64,000 nt of DNA from Cyclobacteriaceae bacterium. Its GTDB lineage: Bacteria; Bacteroidota; Bacteroidia; Cytophagales; Cyclobacteriaceae. The notes below the pieces were generated by a model that had not been told where the DNA came from, ran no database searches, and was given only the letters and a program-made list of their open reading frames with translations. A program made the translations under genes and the position numbers. The stretch spans positions 124,001 through 188,000 of the forward strand of contig JAHBUE010000002.1 of the NCBI GenBank assembly GCA_019638235.1, read 5' to 3'. Positions 15,854 to 24,087 of this stretch are shown piece by piece (the stretch's first letter is position 1; each line of letters begins with the position of its first letter).

Positions 15854-18295
15854 ATGAACGTAAAATTTCTAATCAGCCTCACTGTAACCCTGCTGTTGGT
15901 GTGGGCGCTTAACAAAAGCTGGACTGTGGGCGGCATGCCCATCCCCCCGCTTGGTAAATTCCTCTCCCCTGCTCATGGATTCTGGCAAAACATTGAATCC
16001 AAAAAATTCAACCTACCGAAGTCATCAGATATACCAGGCCTACAACAACCCGTAACGATTGTATTCGACAGCCTGATGATTCCCCACATCTTCGCGCAAC
16101 GCGATGAAGACCTTTACTTAGCTCAAGGATACGTTACCGCGTTTCATCGGCTGTGGCAGATGGAATTTCAAACCCATGCCGCTGCCGGAAGGCTCTCTGA
16201 AATTCTTGGGCGTGGTAATGATGATGCTATTCTAAATTACGATCGCGGGCAACGAAGGTTGGGCATGGTGTATGCCGCTGAAAACGCCCTGCATGGAATG
16301 GAGAAAAATCCAATAGCAAACATGGTAACAAACCAGTATGCAGCGGGCGTTAATGCCTACATCAAGTCATTATCGTATAAAGATTTGCCGCTTGAATACA
16401 AACTGCTGGATTACAGCCCGGAAGAATGGACTACGTTAAAGTCGGGTTTGTTGCTGCGCAGCATGGCACAAACACTGAACATGGGCGATAAAGACATGCA
16501 GATGACAAATGCCTTAAAACTTTTTGGCAAGGAAATACTTGACGTGCTGTACCCCGACCTGGAACCGATGGGCGACCCGATAGTTGACAAAACAGGCAAC
16601 TGGAATTTTGAACCCGTTCACCTGAATGATTCCATCCACGCCTTGCCTGATGAACTGATAAAAATAAGCGGGCTTACCACGCCCGACCCGAATATTGGCA
16701 GCAACAACTGGGCAGTAAGCGGAAGCAAAACCAAATCGGGGTACCCGATTTTGTGTAACGACCCACACCTGAACATAACGCTTCCTTCCATCTGGTACGC
16801 TGTTCAGCTAAACGCACCCGGTATCAATACAATGGGAGTTTCATTGCCTGGCGCACCGGGTATTATCATCGGCTTTAACGATTCTATTGCGTGGGGTGTT
16901 ACCAACGCGCAACGCGACCTGGTTGATTGGTACAGCCTCGCATTTGAAAATTCCCGTAAGGAAAAATATTTACTCGATGGCGAATGGAAAGACACCCACA
17001 AAAGAATTGAAAAAATTACCGTGCGTAATAGTGAAGTATTTTATGATACGGTAGTGTACACCCATTGGGGGCCTGTTCCGTATGATGAACACTACCGCGC
17101 AGAAAACAACCGTAAACACTATGCTTTCAGATGGATTGCCCATGATGAGTCGGAAGAGTTGCTTACCTTCTACAAACTGAATCGTGCAAAAAATCATGGC
17201 GATTATATGAAAGCACTGAATCACTTCGCATCGCCTGCGCAGAATTTTGTATTTGCTTCCGTTACCGGAGATATAGCCATGCGCATACAAGGAAAATTTC
17301 CGGCTCGTAAAAAGTATGAAGGGAAATTTGTGTTGGATGGAAGCCTGTCAACGCAAGGGCCGCAAGGATACATTCCGTTTGAACATAACGTAATGGATAA
17401 AAATCCAGAAAGAGGCTTTGTGAGTTCGGCAAACCAATACCCGGCTGATGCTACCTACCCGTACTACATAACAGCGGTGAGCTATGAAGCCTATCGCAAT
17501 CGCAGAATCAATGACATACTCAGGCAGTCGGACAACATCACCCCGGAAGATATGATGAATTTGCAACTTGATACCTACAACATCCGAACAGCAGAAATAC
17601 TTCCGTTGTTGCTCACGTATATCGACAGCGCTTCGTTAACACCGGCAGAACAGGAAGTTCGTAATCTTTTTACCGGCTGGGATTATTTTTATTCCCCCGA
17701 CACAAAAACTGCACCCTATTTTGAAGCATGGTGGCGAAATCTCTACGCTTCCATCTGGGATGAAATGAATCACGACTCATTATCTTTGTTCTATCCAACC
17801 TCTTGGAATACGATCAACCTGATCAAGACACAACCTGATTTTCCATTCTTCGATATTCAACGAACCCCTGAAAAGGAAACACTCACTGATTTAATCCGGC
17901 AAGCCTTTAAGGCAGGCATCGAAACTGTTGAAACCTGGAAAAATAAAACCGGCAAAGAGCCACGCTGGGCTGATTATAAAGATACGTATGTAGAACACCT
18001 TACCCGAATGCCTGCGTTTAGCTATCACGTGCAACACGGAGGTGATGGCAGTGCCGTTAATGCCTCCTCCAGAAAACACGGCCCCTCCTGGCGCATGATT
18101 GTAAGCGTTGAACCTGACGGGCCAAAAGCTTTCGCTACGTATCCCGGTGGGCAATCGGGTAACCCGGGAAGTGCACATTACAATTCCATGCTTGACCGAT
18201 GGGCAAATGGAACGTATTTTAGGCTGGTATTTCTCAAACAACCCGACCAGGCCACTGACAGAATTTTATTTACCACAACACTAAAACCCAAATGA
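15854..18295 (+). CDS. Penicillin acylase family protein (Ntn-hydrolase)
   Basis: An 813-residue secreted or membrane-anchored Ntn-hydrolase precursor. An N-terminal hydrophobic segment (residues 4-19) is a signal peptide or anchor. The alpha chain carries IPHIFAQRDEDLYLAQGY and FHRLWQMEFQTHAAAGRLSE. The autocatalytic cleavage site should precede the Ser of GSNNWAVSGS near residue 278, which becomes the N-terminal nucleophile. The beta chain has GYPILCNDPHLNITLPSIWY and a C-terminal GGQSGNPGSAHY. Family members hydrolyse penicillins, acyl-homoserine lactones or other N-acyl compounds; the substrate cannot be inferred here. It is divergent from the SLC13 operon and one base upstream of a small membrane-protein gene. 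Confidence 0.9.
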   Translation: MNVKFLISLTVTLLLVWALNKSWTVGGMPIPPLGKFLSPAHGFWQNIESKKFNLPKSSDIPGLQQPVTIVFDSLMIPHIFAQRDEDLYLAQGYVTAFHRLWQMEFQTHAAAGRLSEILGRGNDDAILNYDRGQRRLGMVYAAENALHGMEKNPIANMVTNQYAAGVNAYIKSLSYKDLPLEYKLLDYSPEEWTTLKSGLLLRSMAQTLNMGDKDMQMTNALKLFGKEILDVLYPDLEPMGDPIVDKTGNWNFEPVHLNDSIHALPDELIKISGLTTPDPNIGSNNWAVSGSKTKSGYPILCNDPHLNITLPSIWYAVQLNAPGINTMGVSLPGAPGIIIGFNDSIAWGVTNAQRDLVDWYSLAFENSRKEKYLLDGEWKDTHKRIEKITVRNSEVFYDTVVYTHWGPVPYDEHYRAENNRKHYAFRWIAHDESEELLTFYKLNRAKNHGDYMKALNHFASPAQNFVFASVTGDIAMRIQGKFPARKKYEGKFVLDGSLSTQGPQGYIPFEHNVMDKNPERGFVSSANQYPADATYPYYITAVSYEAYRNRRINDILRQSDNITPEDMMNLQLDTYNIRTAEILPLLLTYIDSASLTPAEQEVRNLFTGWDYFYSPDTKTAPYFEAWWRNLYASIWDEMNHDSLSLFYPTSWNTINLIKTQPDFPFFDIQRTPEKETLTDLIRQAFKAGIETVETWKNKTGKEPRWADYKDTYVEHLTRMPAFSYHVQHGGDGSAVNASSRKHGPSWRMIVSVEPDGPKAFATYPGGQSGNPGSAHYNSMLDRWANGTYFRLVFLKQPDQATDRILFTTTLKPK

Positions 18296-18296
18296 C

Positions 18297-18638
18297 ATGA
18301 AATTTACAGTACAATTAGTTGCGATTGTCATTATGAGTTGGCTACTCGAACTGTTTTTGCCGTGGTGGAGTATTGCCATTGCCGGTTTTTTAGGGGGCGT
18401 TGCATTCAAATCAAAATCGAATTTTCTGGCAGGTTTTATCGCCATTGCCTTGTTATGGTTTTTACATGCGTTTATTATCGACTTGCAGGCGGCTGCTCCT
18501 CTATCCGAAAAAATTGCTGCATTGCTTATGGTAAAGAATAAGGTCTTACTGTTTTTAGTTACGGCTGTTATTGGTGGGCTGGTAGGTGGTTTCGCTACCC
18601 TTACGGGATCGTTACTTAAAAAATCCAAAAAAAGGTAA
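18297..18638 (+). CDS. Small membrane protein of unknown function
   Basis: 113 residues with three to four hydrophobic segments (about residues 5-20, 22-35, 41-58, 78-102) and a basic C-terminus KKSKKR. The ATG is one base after the stop of the penicillin-acylase gene, so it is probably co-translated. I do not recognise a family; Bacteroidota commonly carry such small integral-membrane proteins in operons. Confidence 0.7.
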   Translation: MKFTVQLVAIVIMSWLLELFLPWWSIAIAGFLGGVAFKSKSNFLAGFIAIALLWFLHAFIIDLQAAAPLSEKIAALLMVKNKVLLFLVTAVIGGLVGGFATLTGSLLKKSKKR

Positions 18639-18709
18639 ACCTAACGGGCTTGCGCCTGTCGCACCCTCTAAATTTCATTTCCGGACTGCATTTTATTTGC
18701 ATCATCCGT

Positions 18710-18717
18710 TATATTTG
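18710..18717 (+). promoter_or_regulatory. Bacteroidota-type -7 element before tRNA-Ser
   Basis: TATATTTG matches the TAnnTTTG -7 consensus of the phylum and lies about 40 bp before the mature tRNA. No clear TTG appears at the right spacing for a -33 element. Confidence 0.45.
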
Positions 18718-18757
18718 CACTTCTTTTTAAAAGAAAAAGAGCACGTTCTGCCCTACT

Positions 18758-18849
<92 letters not shown>

Positions 18850-18856
18850 ATGATTT

Positions 18857-18885
18857 ACATATCGCGGACAATCTCCGCGATATGT
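18857..18885 (+). repeat. Perfect 12-bp hairpin between tRNA genes
   Basis: ACATATCGCGGA-CAATC-TCCGCGATATGT lies between tRNA-Ser and tRNA-Arg. There is no U-run, so it is more likely a processing structure or a dispersed palindromic repeat than a terminator. Its core ATCGCGGA-N5-TCCGCGAT recurs at 33642-33662. Confidence 0.8.
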
Positions 18886-18895
18886 ATTTAAGGGA

Positions 18896-18969
18896 GGTCC
18901 GATAGCTCAACTGGATAGAGCAGCTGCCTTCTAAGCAGCAGGTTCGGGGTTCGAGTCCCTGTCGGATCA
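18896..18969 (+). tRNA. tRNA-Arg (TCT)
   Basis: A 74-nt cloverleaf. The acceptor GGTCCGA pairs with TCGGATC, with one G-T pair. The D-arm is GCTC...GAGC. The anticodon stem-loop GCTGC-CTTCTAA-GCAGC has anticodon TCT. The T-arm is CGGGGTTCGAGTCCCTG. CCA is not encoded in full. Confidence 0.95.
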
Positions 18970-18970
18970 C

Positions 18971-19000
18971 TTGGCACATAAGATTTAAAGTATATCTTTG
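18971..19000 (+). promoter_or_regulatory. Promoter of tRNA-Pro
   Basis: TTG (18971-18973) and TATCTTTG (18993-19000) are separated by 19 bp, a good match to the Bacteroidota -33 TTG / -7 TAnnTTTG promoter. The tRNA begins 22 bp downstream. Confidence 0.65.
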
Positions 19001-19021
19001 CGCCTCTTTTTATAAAGTGTT

Positions 19022-19095
19022 CGGGGTGTAGCGCAGTCCGGTAGCGCACCTGGTTTGGGACCAGGGGGTCCCAGGTTCGAATCCTGGTACCCCGA
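19022..19095 (+). tRNA. tRNA-Pro (TGG)
   Basis: A 74-nt cloverleaf. The acceptor CGGGGTG pairs with TACCCCG. The D-arm is GCGC...GCGC. The anticodon stem-loop CCTGG-TTTGGGA-CCAGG has anticodon TGG. The T-arm is CCAGGTTCGAATCCTGG. Confidence 0.95.
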
Positions 19096-19106
19096 CATAA
19101 TGCACT

Positions 19107-19144
19107 AAAAAATCGTGTTTTTTATATAAAGAACACGGTTTTTT
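19107..19144 (+). terminator. Rho-independent terminator after the tRNA cluster
   Basis: An inverted repeat of 13 bp (AAAAAATCGTGTT with AACACGGTTTTTT, one G-T pair) and a 12-nt loop. The stem ends in a T run on the plus strand and is preceded by an A run, so it could act in both directions. Confidence 0.85.
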
Positions 19145-19321
19145 AAAACTTAGTAACAAAATTTAGGAGGGCTTAGTATATAAGCCCTTTCTTTTTGTTC
19201 TTTAACTTACAAACCCCGTTACCAGCCACTTTCATACTAACGCATACTTTATAAACCACATAGGCACATAGTGCATATAGTTGACTTTATCCATTTTTTT
19301 AAATATTGCCATGTGTTTATG

Positions 19322-20143
19322 TTATAATTTCCGTTTTAACCGAACGCTATCGGCATAATTGTTTTCCTGGAAGGTGTACGGAAAACTGGCATGAATCTCC
19401 GCATCGGTTATGGTATATACCGAACCATGTAAAAGATTATGGCCGAAAGCATCCATCACAATCTCATTTTCATTTTCGGGATTATAGTAATACCAACGCC
19501 CAACATTTATCCATGCTTCTTCTGCCACCTGGCCGCTATTACCATTGTTAAGCGGAATAAACTCAACGGTTTTGTACGCTGCTCCCAGAATGCTGTCCGC
19601 ATCAAGGGTGACATTGAATATCCCTTTTTCGATGACGCCATCGTTATGAAGAGCCTTATACCGGTAGCCTTCGTACACACGCACCTGCGAAGCGGAATAT
19701 TCCTTTAACACTACTACCTGTACGTTTGTATGCCCTACCAACTCAAGCGTAGCGGATGGATTGCTCCCATCGGCTTCAACCGAAAACCAGAGTTTGGCGT
19801 AATTGAAGTGATCGGTGAACAAGGCGTTGGTTATGGCCCCGGTTAAATCAGATGAGGAGATATCCGTTGTTCGTAGTACGTAGTTCATGCCATCTACGGT
19901 GAGGTAGCCGACAATCATATCCAACTGCACAATGAGCTTGAAGGTACCGGTTGAGCCTACGAAGGTTCCTTTGTACACCCCGGTGGCTTTGTTATCATCT
20001 GCGGGGTTGGCGGATGGCCGGGTTTCAATTTCAATTACCGGATCGGGTTCGGGTTGGATTTTTTCAGAGTTACAGCCAGGGATCAAACTGACTACACCTA
20101 CCAACAATAAACTGTAAACAATTTTTAATTTTTTAATCATCAT
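19322..20143 (-). CDS. Lipoprotein of unknown function
   Basis: About 273 residues from the ATG at 20143 (two adjacent Met codons). The frame continues 25 residues upstream but the added part is basic and low in information. A signal peptide with lipobox IPGC is followed by an acidic linker EKIQPEPDPVIEIE typical of exported surface lipoproteins. The body is predicted beta-rich (TGVYKGTFVGSTGTFKLIVQ). No enzymatic motif is visible. It faces the tRNA terminator and stands alone. Confidence 0.6.
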   Translation of the reverse strand: MMIKKLKIVYSLLLVGVVSLIPGCNSEKIQPEPDPVIEIETRPSANPADDNKATGVYKGTFVGSTGTFKLIVQLDMIVGYLTVDGMNYVLRTTDISSSDLTGAITNALFTDHFNYAKLWFSVEADGSNPSATLELVGHTNVQVVVLKEYSASQVRVYEGYRYKALHNDGVIEKGIFNVTLDADSILGAAYKTVEFIPLNNGNSGQVAEEAWINVGRWYYYNPENENEIVMDAFGHNLLHGSVYTITDAEIHASFPYTFQENNYADSVRLKRKL

Positions 20144-20239
20144 ATACTTTTTTCTATTACCTGTTTCTTTTATTATAACTTCACTATTTTTCCTTTTGTC
20201 TTTTATTTTACTTCTCACCTGTTATCTTAGTTCATCTCG

Positions 20240-20264
20240 TTTGCGGGTGAAGAACACCCGCAAA
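20240..20264. repeat. Perfect 10-bp hairpin
   Basis: TTTGCGGGTG-AAGAA-CACCCGCAAA lies downstream of the leucine-rich-repeat lipoprotein gene. It is not followed by a U-run on the minus strand; it may limit 3' decay or be a palindromic repeat. Confidence 0.6.
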
Positions 20265-20296
20265 GGCTAGGTACCAACAACGGCTAAAGCTGAGAT

Positions 20297-21049
20297 TTAA
20301 TCATATATCACACAATTAGGAATAAGTTCCTGTATTTTCAATTTATAATCATCACTAATACCAGTATCGCTTATAATCAGTTCAGTTAAATTGACAAGTG
20401 AATTAATTTCTATAGGAATTGATTTTAGATTTGGGTTATCTGATAAATTCAACCGCTTTAGTTTTTTTAACTCTAGTATTTCAAGAGGAAAGTGATTTAA
20501 TTCAGAATTGGCAATTCGCAATTCTTCAATACTTGGGGGAAGTTTACTATGGAGTCCGTCTTTAAATTGATTATTAGAAATATCAAGAAACCACAGCCTG
20601 CTAAGTAAGGATAAATCAGCAGGGAGATGGCTCAATCTATTGCCTACCAGGCTAAGCGATTTAAGCTTTTCAAGGCATACAATATTTTCAATGGAAATTA
20701 ATTTATTGAAATCGAGATCGAGTGATTCCAACTTACTCAAATTACACACTTGTGGTGGTATTTGCTTTAGATAGGTACGACTTACATAAAGTTCTTTTAA
20801 ATTCCTGAGTTGGTAAACTCCATTAGGAAGACTATCATGCAGATACTGTGTGACTATAAAACTCTCAATTTTGACTGAATCTTTTAAGGCACGAGTCAAA
20901 TTAGCCATGTTGAGAGAATCGCTTACATTATTACTCTTACTCTTTGCTGTAGGATTAAGCTGCTCATCATTTAACGCGTTGTGTTTATTCTTTACACAGG
21001 AAACTACAATAATTCCAAATAATAGTAATGCAATGATTTTAACATTCAT
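20297..21049 (-). CDS. Leucine-rich-repeat lipoprotein
   Basis: A 250-residue exported protein with lipobox VVSC near residue 18. From about residue 75 there are seven or so LRRs of the LxxLxxLxLxxNxL type (LRNLKELYVSRTYLKQIP, LSKLESLDLDFNKLISIE, LSRLWFLDISNNQFKD, LKKLKRLNLSDNPNLKSIP). LRR lipoproteins usually mediate protein-protein contact at the cell surface. The gene and the fragment upstream are clearly more A+T-rich than the surrounding genes, which may indicate transfer. ATG at 21049. Confidence 0.8.
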   Translation of the reverse strand: MNVKIIALLLFGIIVVSCVKNKHNALNDEQLNPTAKSKSNNVSDSLNMANLTRALKDSVKIESFIVTQYLHDSLPNGVYQLRNLKELYVSRTYLKQIPPQVCNLSKLESLDLDFNKLISIENIVCLEKLKSLSLVGNRLSHLPADLSLLSRLWFLDISNNQFKDGLHSKLPPSIEELRIANSELNHFPLEILELKKLKRLNLSDNPNLKSIPIEINSLVNLTELIISDTGISDDYKLKIQELIPNCVIYD

Positions 21050-21052
21050 AGA

Positions 21053-21205
21053 TCATTTCTTTTTAATAACATCACTTCCACGCTCAATTTCAATTGTCTT
21101 TACATAATTTCTAATAGCATTGTTAATCTTACTTTTTGACTCATCTATTCCAAAGAATTTTATGTTATTCGGAGATCTATCAACCTTATGAAAGTGGCTG
21201 GGAAA
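21053..21205 (-). pseudogene. C-terminal remnant of an unidentified gene
   Basis: A 50-codon open frame with no start codon ends at TGA 21055-21053, just upstream of the LRR lipoprotein. It encodes HFHKVDRSPNNIKFFGIDES, then KSKINNAIRNYVKTIEIERG and SDVIKKK. The composition is that of real coding sequence in the same A+T-rich style as the LRR gene. It looks like the 3' end of a deleted gene; I cannot name the family. The rest of the gap up to 21381 holds no feature I recognise. Confidence 0.4.
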
Positions 21206-21381
21206 TTAAACAGGTTGTAAATATAGTTAGCTGATTTGAATTTTGCATTGTTGAACAGAAACGGAAGCAGGCTCTGCTGAGGAGCAACTGTCTCGTCCTG
21301 AAATAGGTTTACGGTTTTTGAGTTAATCCTGTTATAGGTTTACAAGGTTAAATTTCTTTCTTTTTATTCCAACCTACAAGT

Positions 21382-21996
21382 CTATAAAATTCCCCTTTTC
21401 ACAGCTTTTGCTATAAGCACTGCCGTATTGGCCGCATTAAATTTTTCAATCAGGCTTTTTCGGTGTGTGTTTACAGTTGGAATGCTTATAAAAAGCTTAT
21501 CGGCTATCTCAGCATTAGTAAAACCTTCTGCAATAAGTTGCAACACTTCTTTCTCGCGCCTGGTAATAACTGGTGTCTCATCAGTTGTTTCGCGCAGTGA
21601 CTGCACTGCTTCAAAACTCAAAAATGTTTTGCCCATCCTTACCGTAGTAATAGCTGTAAGAAGTTCTTCCTTTGTGGCGTTTTTCAGCAAATAACCCGAT
21701 GCACCGCTGTCTATCATGTTGCGGATAACGGGCTGTTGATTGAACGTGCTTAGCCCCAACACGGCAACAGCAGGATACAATTCTTTTACTTCTTTGCAGA
21801 GGTCAATGCCGCTTTTGTCGGGAAGGTTGATATCCATCAGGATGACATCAGGCGCCTGGCATTTCAGGAAACCAAGACACGATGCAGCGTTTGTGGCGTG
21901 CCCCATCCACTCGATTTCCTTTTCGTTCTCAAGCAACGACCGGATGCCTTCTATCACCATAAAATGGTCGTCAACTATGAAAAGTTTTGTTGTCAT
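21382..21996 (-). CDS. NarL/FixJ-family response regulator
   Basis: A 204-residue receiver plus LuxR-type HTH. In the receiver the acidic pocket is VDDH near the start, the phospho-acceptor Asp is in VILMDINLPDKSG and the Lys is in SGYLLKNATKEEL. The HTH is TRREKEVLQLIAEGFTNAEI with SIPTVNTHRKSL. Its start overlaps the stop of the histidine kinase gene (ATGA), so the two form a cognate pair. Confidence 0.95.
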   Translation of the reverse strand: MTTKLFIVDDHFMVIEGIRSLLENEKEIEWMGHATNAASCLGFLKCQAPDVILMDINLPDKSGIDLCKEVKELYPAVAVLGLSTFNQQPVIRNMIDSGASGYLLKNATKEELLTAITTVRMGKTFLSFEAVQSLRETTDETPVITRREKEVLQLIAEGFTNAEIADKLFISIPTVNTHRKSLIEKFNAANTAVLIAKAVKRGIL

Positions 21997-23918
21997 GACA
22001 AGGGTATTTCCATCAAAACAGAAGTGCCTTTATCCGGAACTGAATCCACATCTATCTTTCCTTTAAGGAAATCGACACGGTTTTGGATATTGCTCCACCC
22101 CATACCTTGTGCATGTTGCAATGATGTGGTATCGAAACCTCTGCCGTCATCTTCTATCGTTACTGACAACAGTTGTTCCGATCGCTGCAATTGCACCACT
22201 ACCTCGCTGGCAGCAGCATGTTTAATGGCATTGTTTACTAATTCCTGCACGATGCGATAAACCGTAATGGCCATAGTCTGTTCGATACTACTATCATTCA
22301 TTCCGATTGACTGATACTTGACGCGAATCACTCCGCTGCGATCGATTTCATTACAAAACTCCTTCAAGGCTACGTTCAGTCCATATTTAACCAATATCTC
22401 CGGCATCATATTGTGCGCCACTCTGCGCATTTCCCTGATAGAACTGTCGAGCATATCGATACTGCGCTCGAATGCAAGTGCATTTTCCGGTGTGAGAATG
22501 AGGTTTCCTTTCATATTCTGAAATGAGTATTTAATGCCGCTAAGCATACCGCCAAGGCCATCGTGCAGGTCTTTGGCTAATCGCGCGCGTTCCTGTTCTT
22601 CGCCTTTGAGTATGGCTTCGGTGGCGGTAAGTTGCTTTTCAATTTCCAGTTCATCTATTCTTGCCTGTTGCAGTTTTTGCTTATGGTAGTAGTTGCGGTA
22701 GCTCAATAAAAAAATAATGACCAAAGCAACAGCGCTGCCGATAAGAACATAGTTCAGGGTACTCTTTTGTTTTAATTGCTCCTGCTGCAATTTTATCCGG
22801 GATTCCTTTTTTTCAAACTCATATTTTGCCTCCAGGTTGGCTACTGTTGTTCTGCTTCTTTCTCCGATAATAGAATCGCTCAACAGTTCAAATTCTTTCC
22901 TGTAGTCCAGGGCCTTTTGCAGGTTGCCCGATGATTCATTAAACAGGGAGGCTTTTAAATACAGGTCTTTCAATTCAAGTCTTGATCCCTGTTTCTGTGC
23001 AATGGCAATGCCTTGCAGAATATAATTCCCGGCAGCAGGGTCTTTTATTTTTAGCAGCAGGTCAGCCATGCCCATGTGTGCATACATTTCGTACTCCGGG
23101 GCTTCTTTTTCTTTTGAAAATGCAATGGTTTTTTCAAAATGCAATTTTGCCTTCGGCACATTATTCATCGCAGCATAAGCATCGCCTTTACCCAATAAAG
23201 CATCCAGCAGGAATGTATAATCGTTTAGTTTATGCCCGATACGTTCAATATCTTCATACAGTTCAAATGCTTTTTCAGGCTGCTTCAGTTGCATATAAAC
23301 ACTTGCCAGATTGAACTCCGATGATGCGATGGCAAAGTCATCTTTCAATTCTTTTGCTATCTGCAAACTCGCTTCGGCATATTGCCTGCCTTTTTCATAG
23401 TCATTCAAGTCAAGAAAAACAGCAGCGAGATTGTTGTTGAGTCGTCTCAACGTACTTCTGTGGTTGATTTTTTCAGCGTGCTTCTTTGACAGTAAATAGT
23501 ATTCTGCGGCTTGTGCATAGTCGGACAAATAATGCCACTCGTTGCCCACATTATTATATGCAGTGGCAAGTTCATAGTCGTTGCCGATTTCCTTATACAA
23601 TTCCAATGCTTCTTCCGTTACGGCCAGCGCCTCCCGAAACTGCCCACGCCTGTTCAGCACCACAATATAGTTGCTGGCAAAGGCTGCTATTCCTTTTTTA
23701 TAGCCCAGGTCTTCCGAGAGTTGTCTCGCTTTTTTATAGTAGTAAACGGCAGAATCCGGTTGTTCTATTTCAATGGCTTTGCCGTAGGTATAGTATAAGT
23801 AAACGGCATTGGTATCCTTTTTCGCCCGTAGCAAAAGTCCTTGCAGGCTGTCAATGGCCTGTGCCCTGGCAAAAGTGTACCCGGTACATAACAACAACAG
23901 GATAGCCAGTTTCCGCAT
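21993..23918 (-). CDS. TPR-containing sensor histidine kinase (HisKA_3)
   Basis: From the ATG at 23918 (signal peptide MRKLAILLLLCTGYTFARAQ) the protein has about 641 residues. The periplasmic part is a series of tetratricopeptide repeats (residues ~30-370), followed by a coiled coil and one membrane segment (VLIGSAVALVIIFLLSY). The kinase core has the HisKA_3 motif KDLHDGLGGMLSGIKYSF with the phospho-accepting His, an N box in IVQELVNNAIKHA and a G box in IEDDGRGFD. The ligand is unknown. It is paired with the overlapping NarL-type regulator. Confidence 0.92.
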   Translation of the reverse strand: MRKLAILLLLCTGYTFARAQAIDSLQGLLLRAKKDTNAVYLYYTYGKAIEIEQPDSAVYYYKKARQLSEDLGYKKGIAAFASNYIVVLNRRGQFREALAVTEEALELYKEIGNDYELATAYNNVGNEWHYLSDYAQAAEYYLLSKKHAEKINHRSTLRRLNNNLAAVFLDLNDYEKGRQYAEASLQIAKELKDDFAIASSEFNLASVYMQLKQPEKAFELYEDIERIGHKLNDYTFLLDALLGKGDAYAAMNNVPKAKLHFEKTIAFSKEKEAPEYEMYAHMGMADLLLKIKDPAAGNYILQGIAIAQKQGSRLELKDLYLKASLFNESSGNLQKALDYRKEFELLSDSIIGERSRTTVANLEAKYEFEKKESRIKLQQEQLKQKSTLNYVLIGSAVALVIIFLLSYRNYYHKQKLQQARIDELEIEKQLTATEAILKGEEQERARLAKDLHDGLGGMLSGIKYSFQNMKGNLILTPENALAFERSIDMLDSSIREMRRVAHNMMPEILVKYGLNVALKEFCNEIDRSGVIRVKYQSIGMNDSSIEQTMAITVYRIVQELVNNAIKHAAASEVVVQLQRSEQLLSVTIEDDGRGFDTTSLQHAQGMGWSNIQNRVDFLKGKIDVDSVPDKGTSVLMEIPLS

Positions 23919-24087
23919 ATAATTTTTAGTATGATTTTGTTCAAGGTACAAAAGAACATATAATCAACTCTCCCTACCTCATCTTTTTTAATGATTACTT
24001 ATCCTGAAAAATCATCTTTTTTAATGATAGGAAGGTTGCTTTGGCTGTCCGAAATTTGTTCATCGAAAAAATCAAACTCTATACCCA

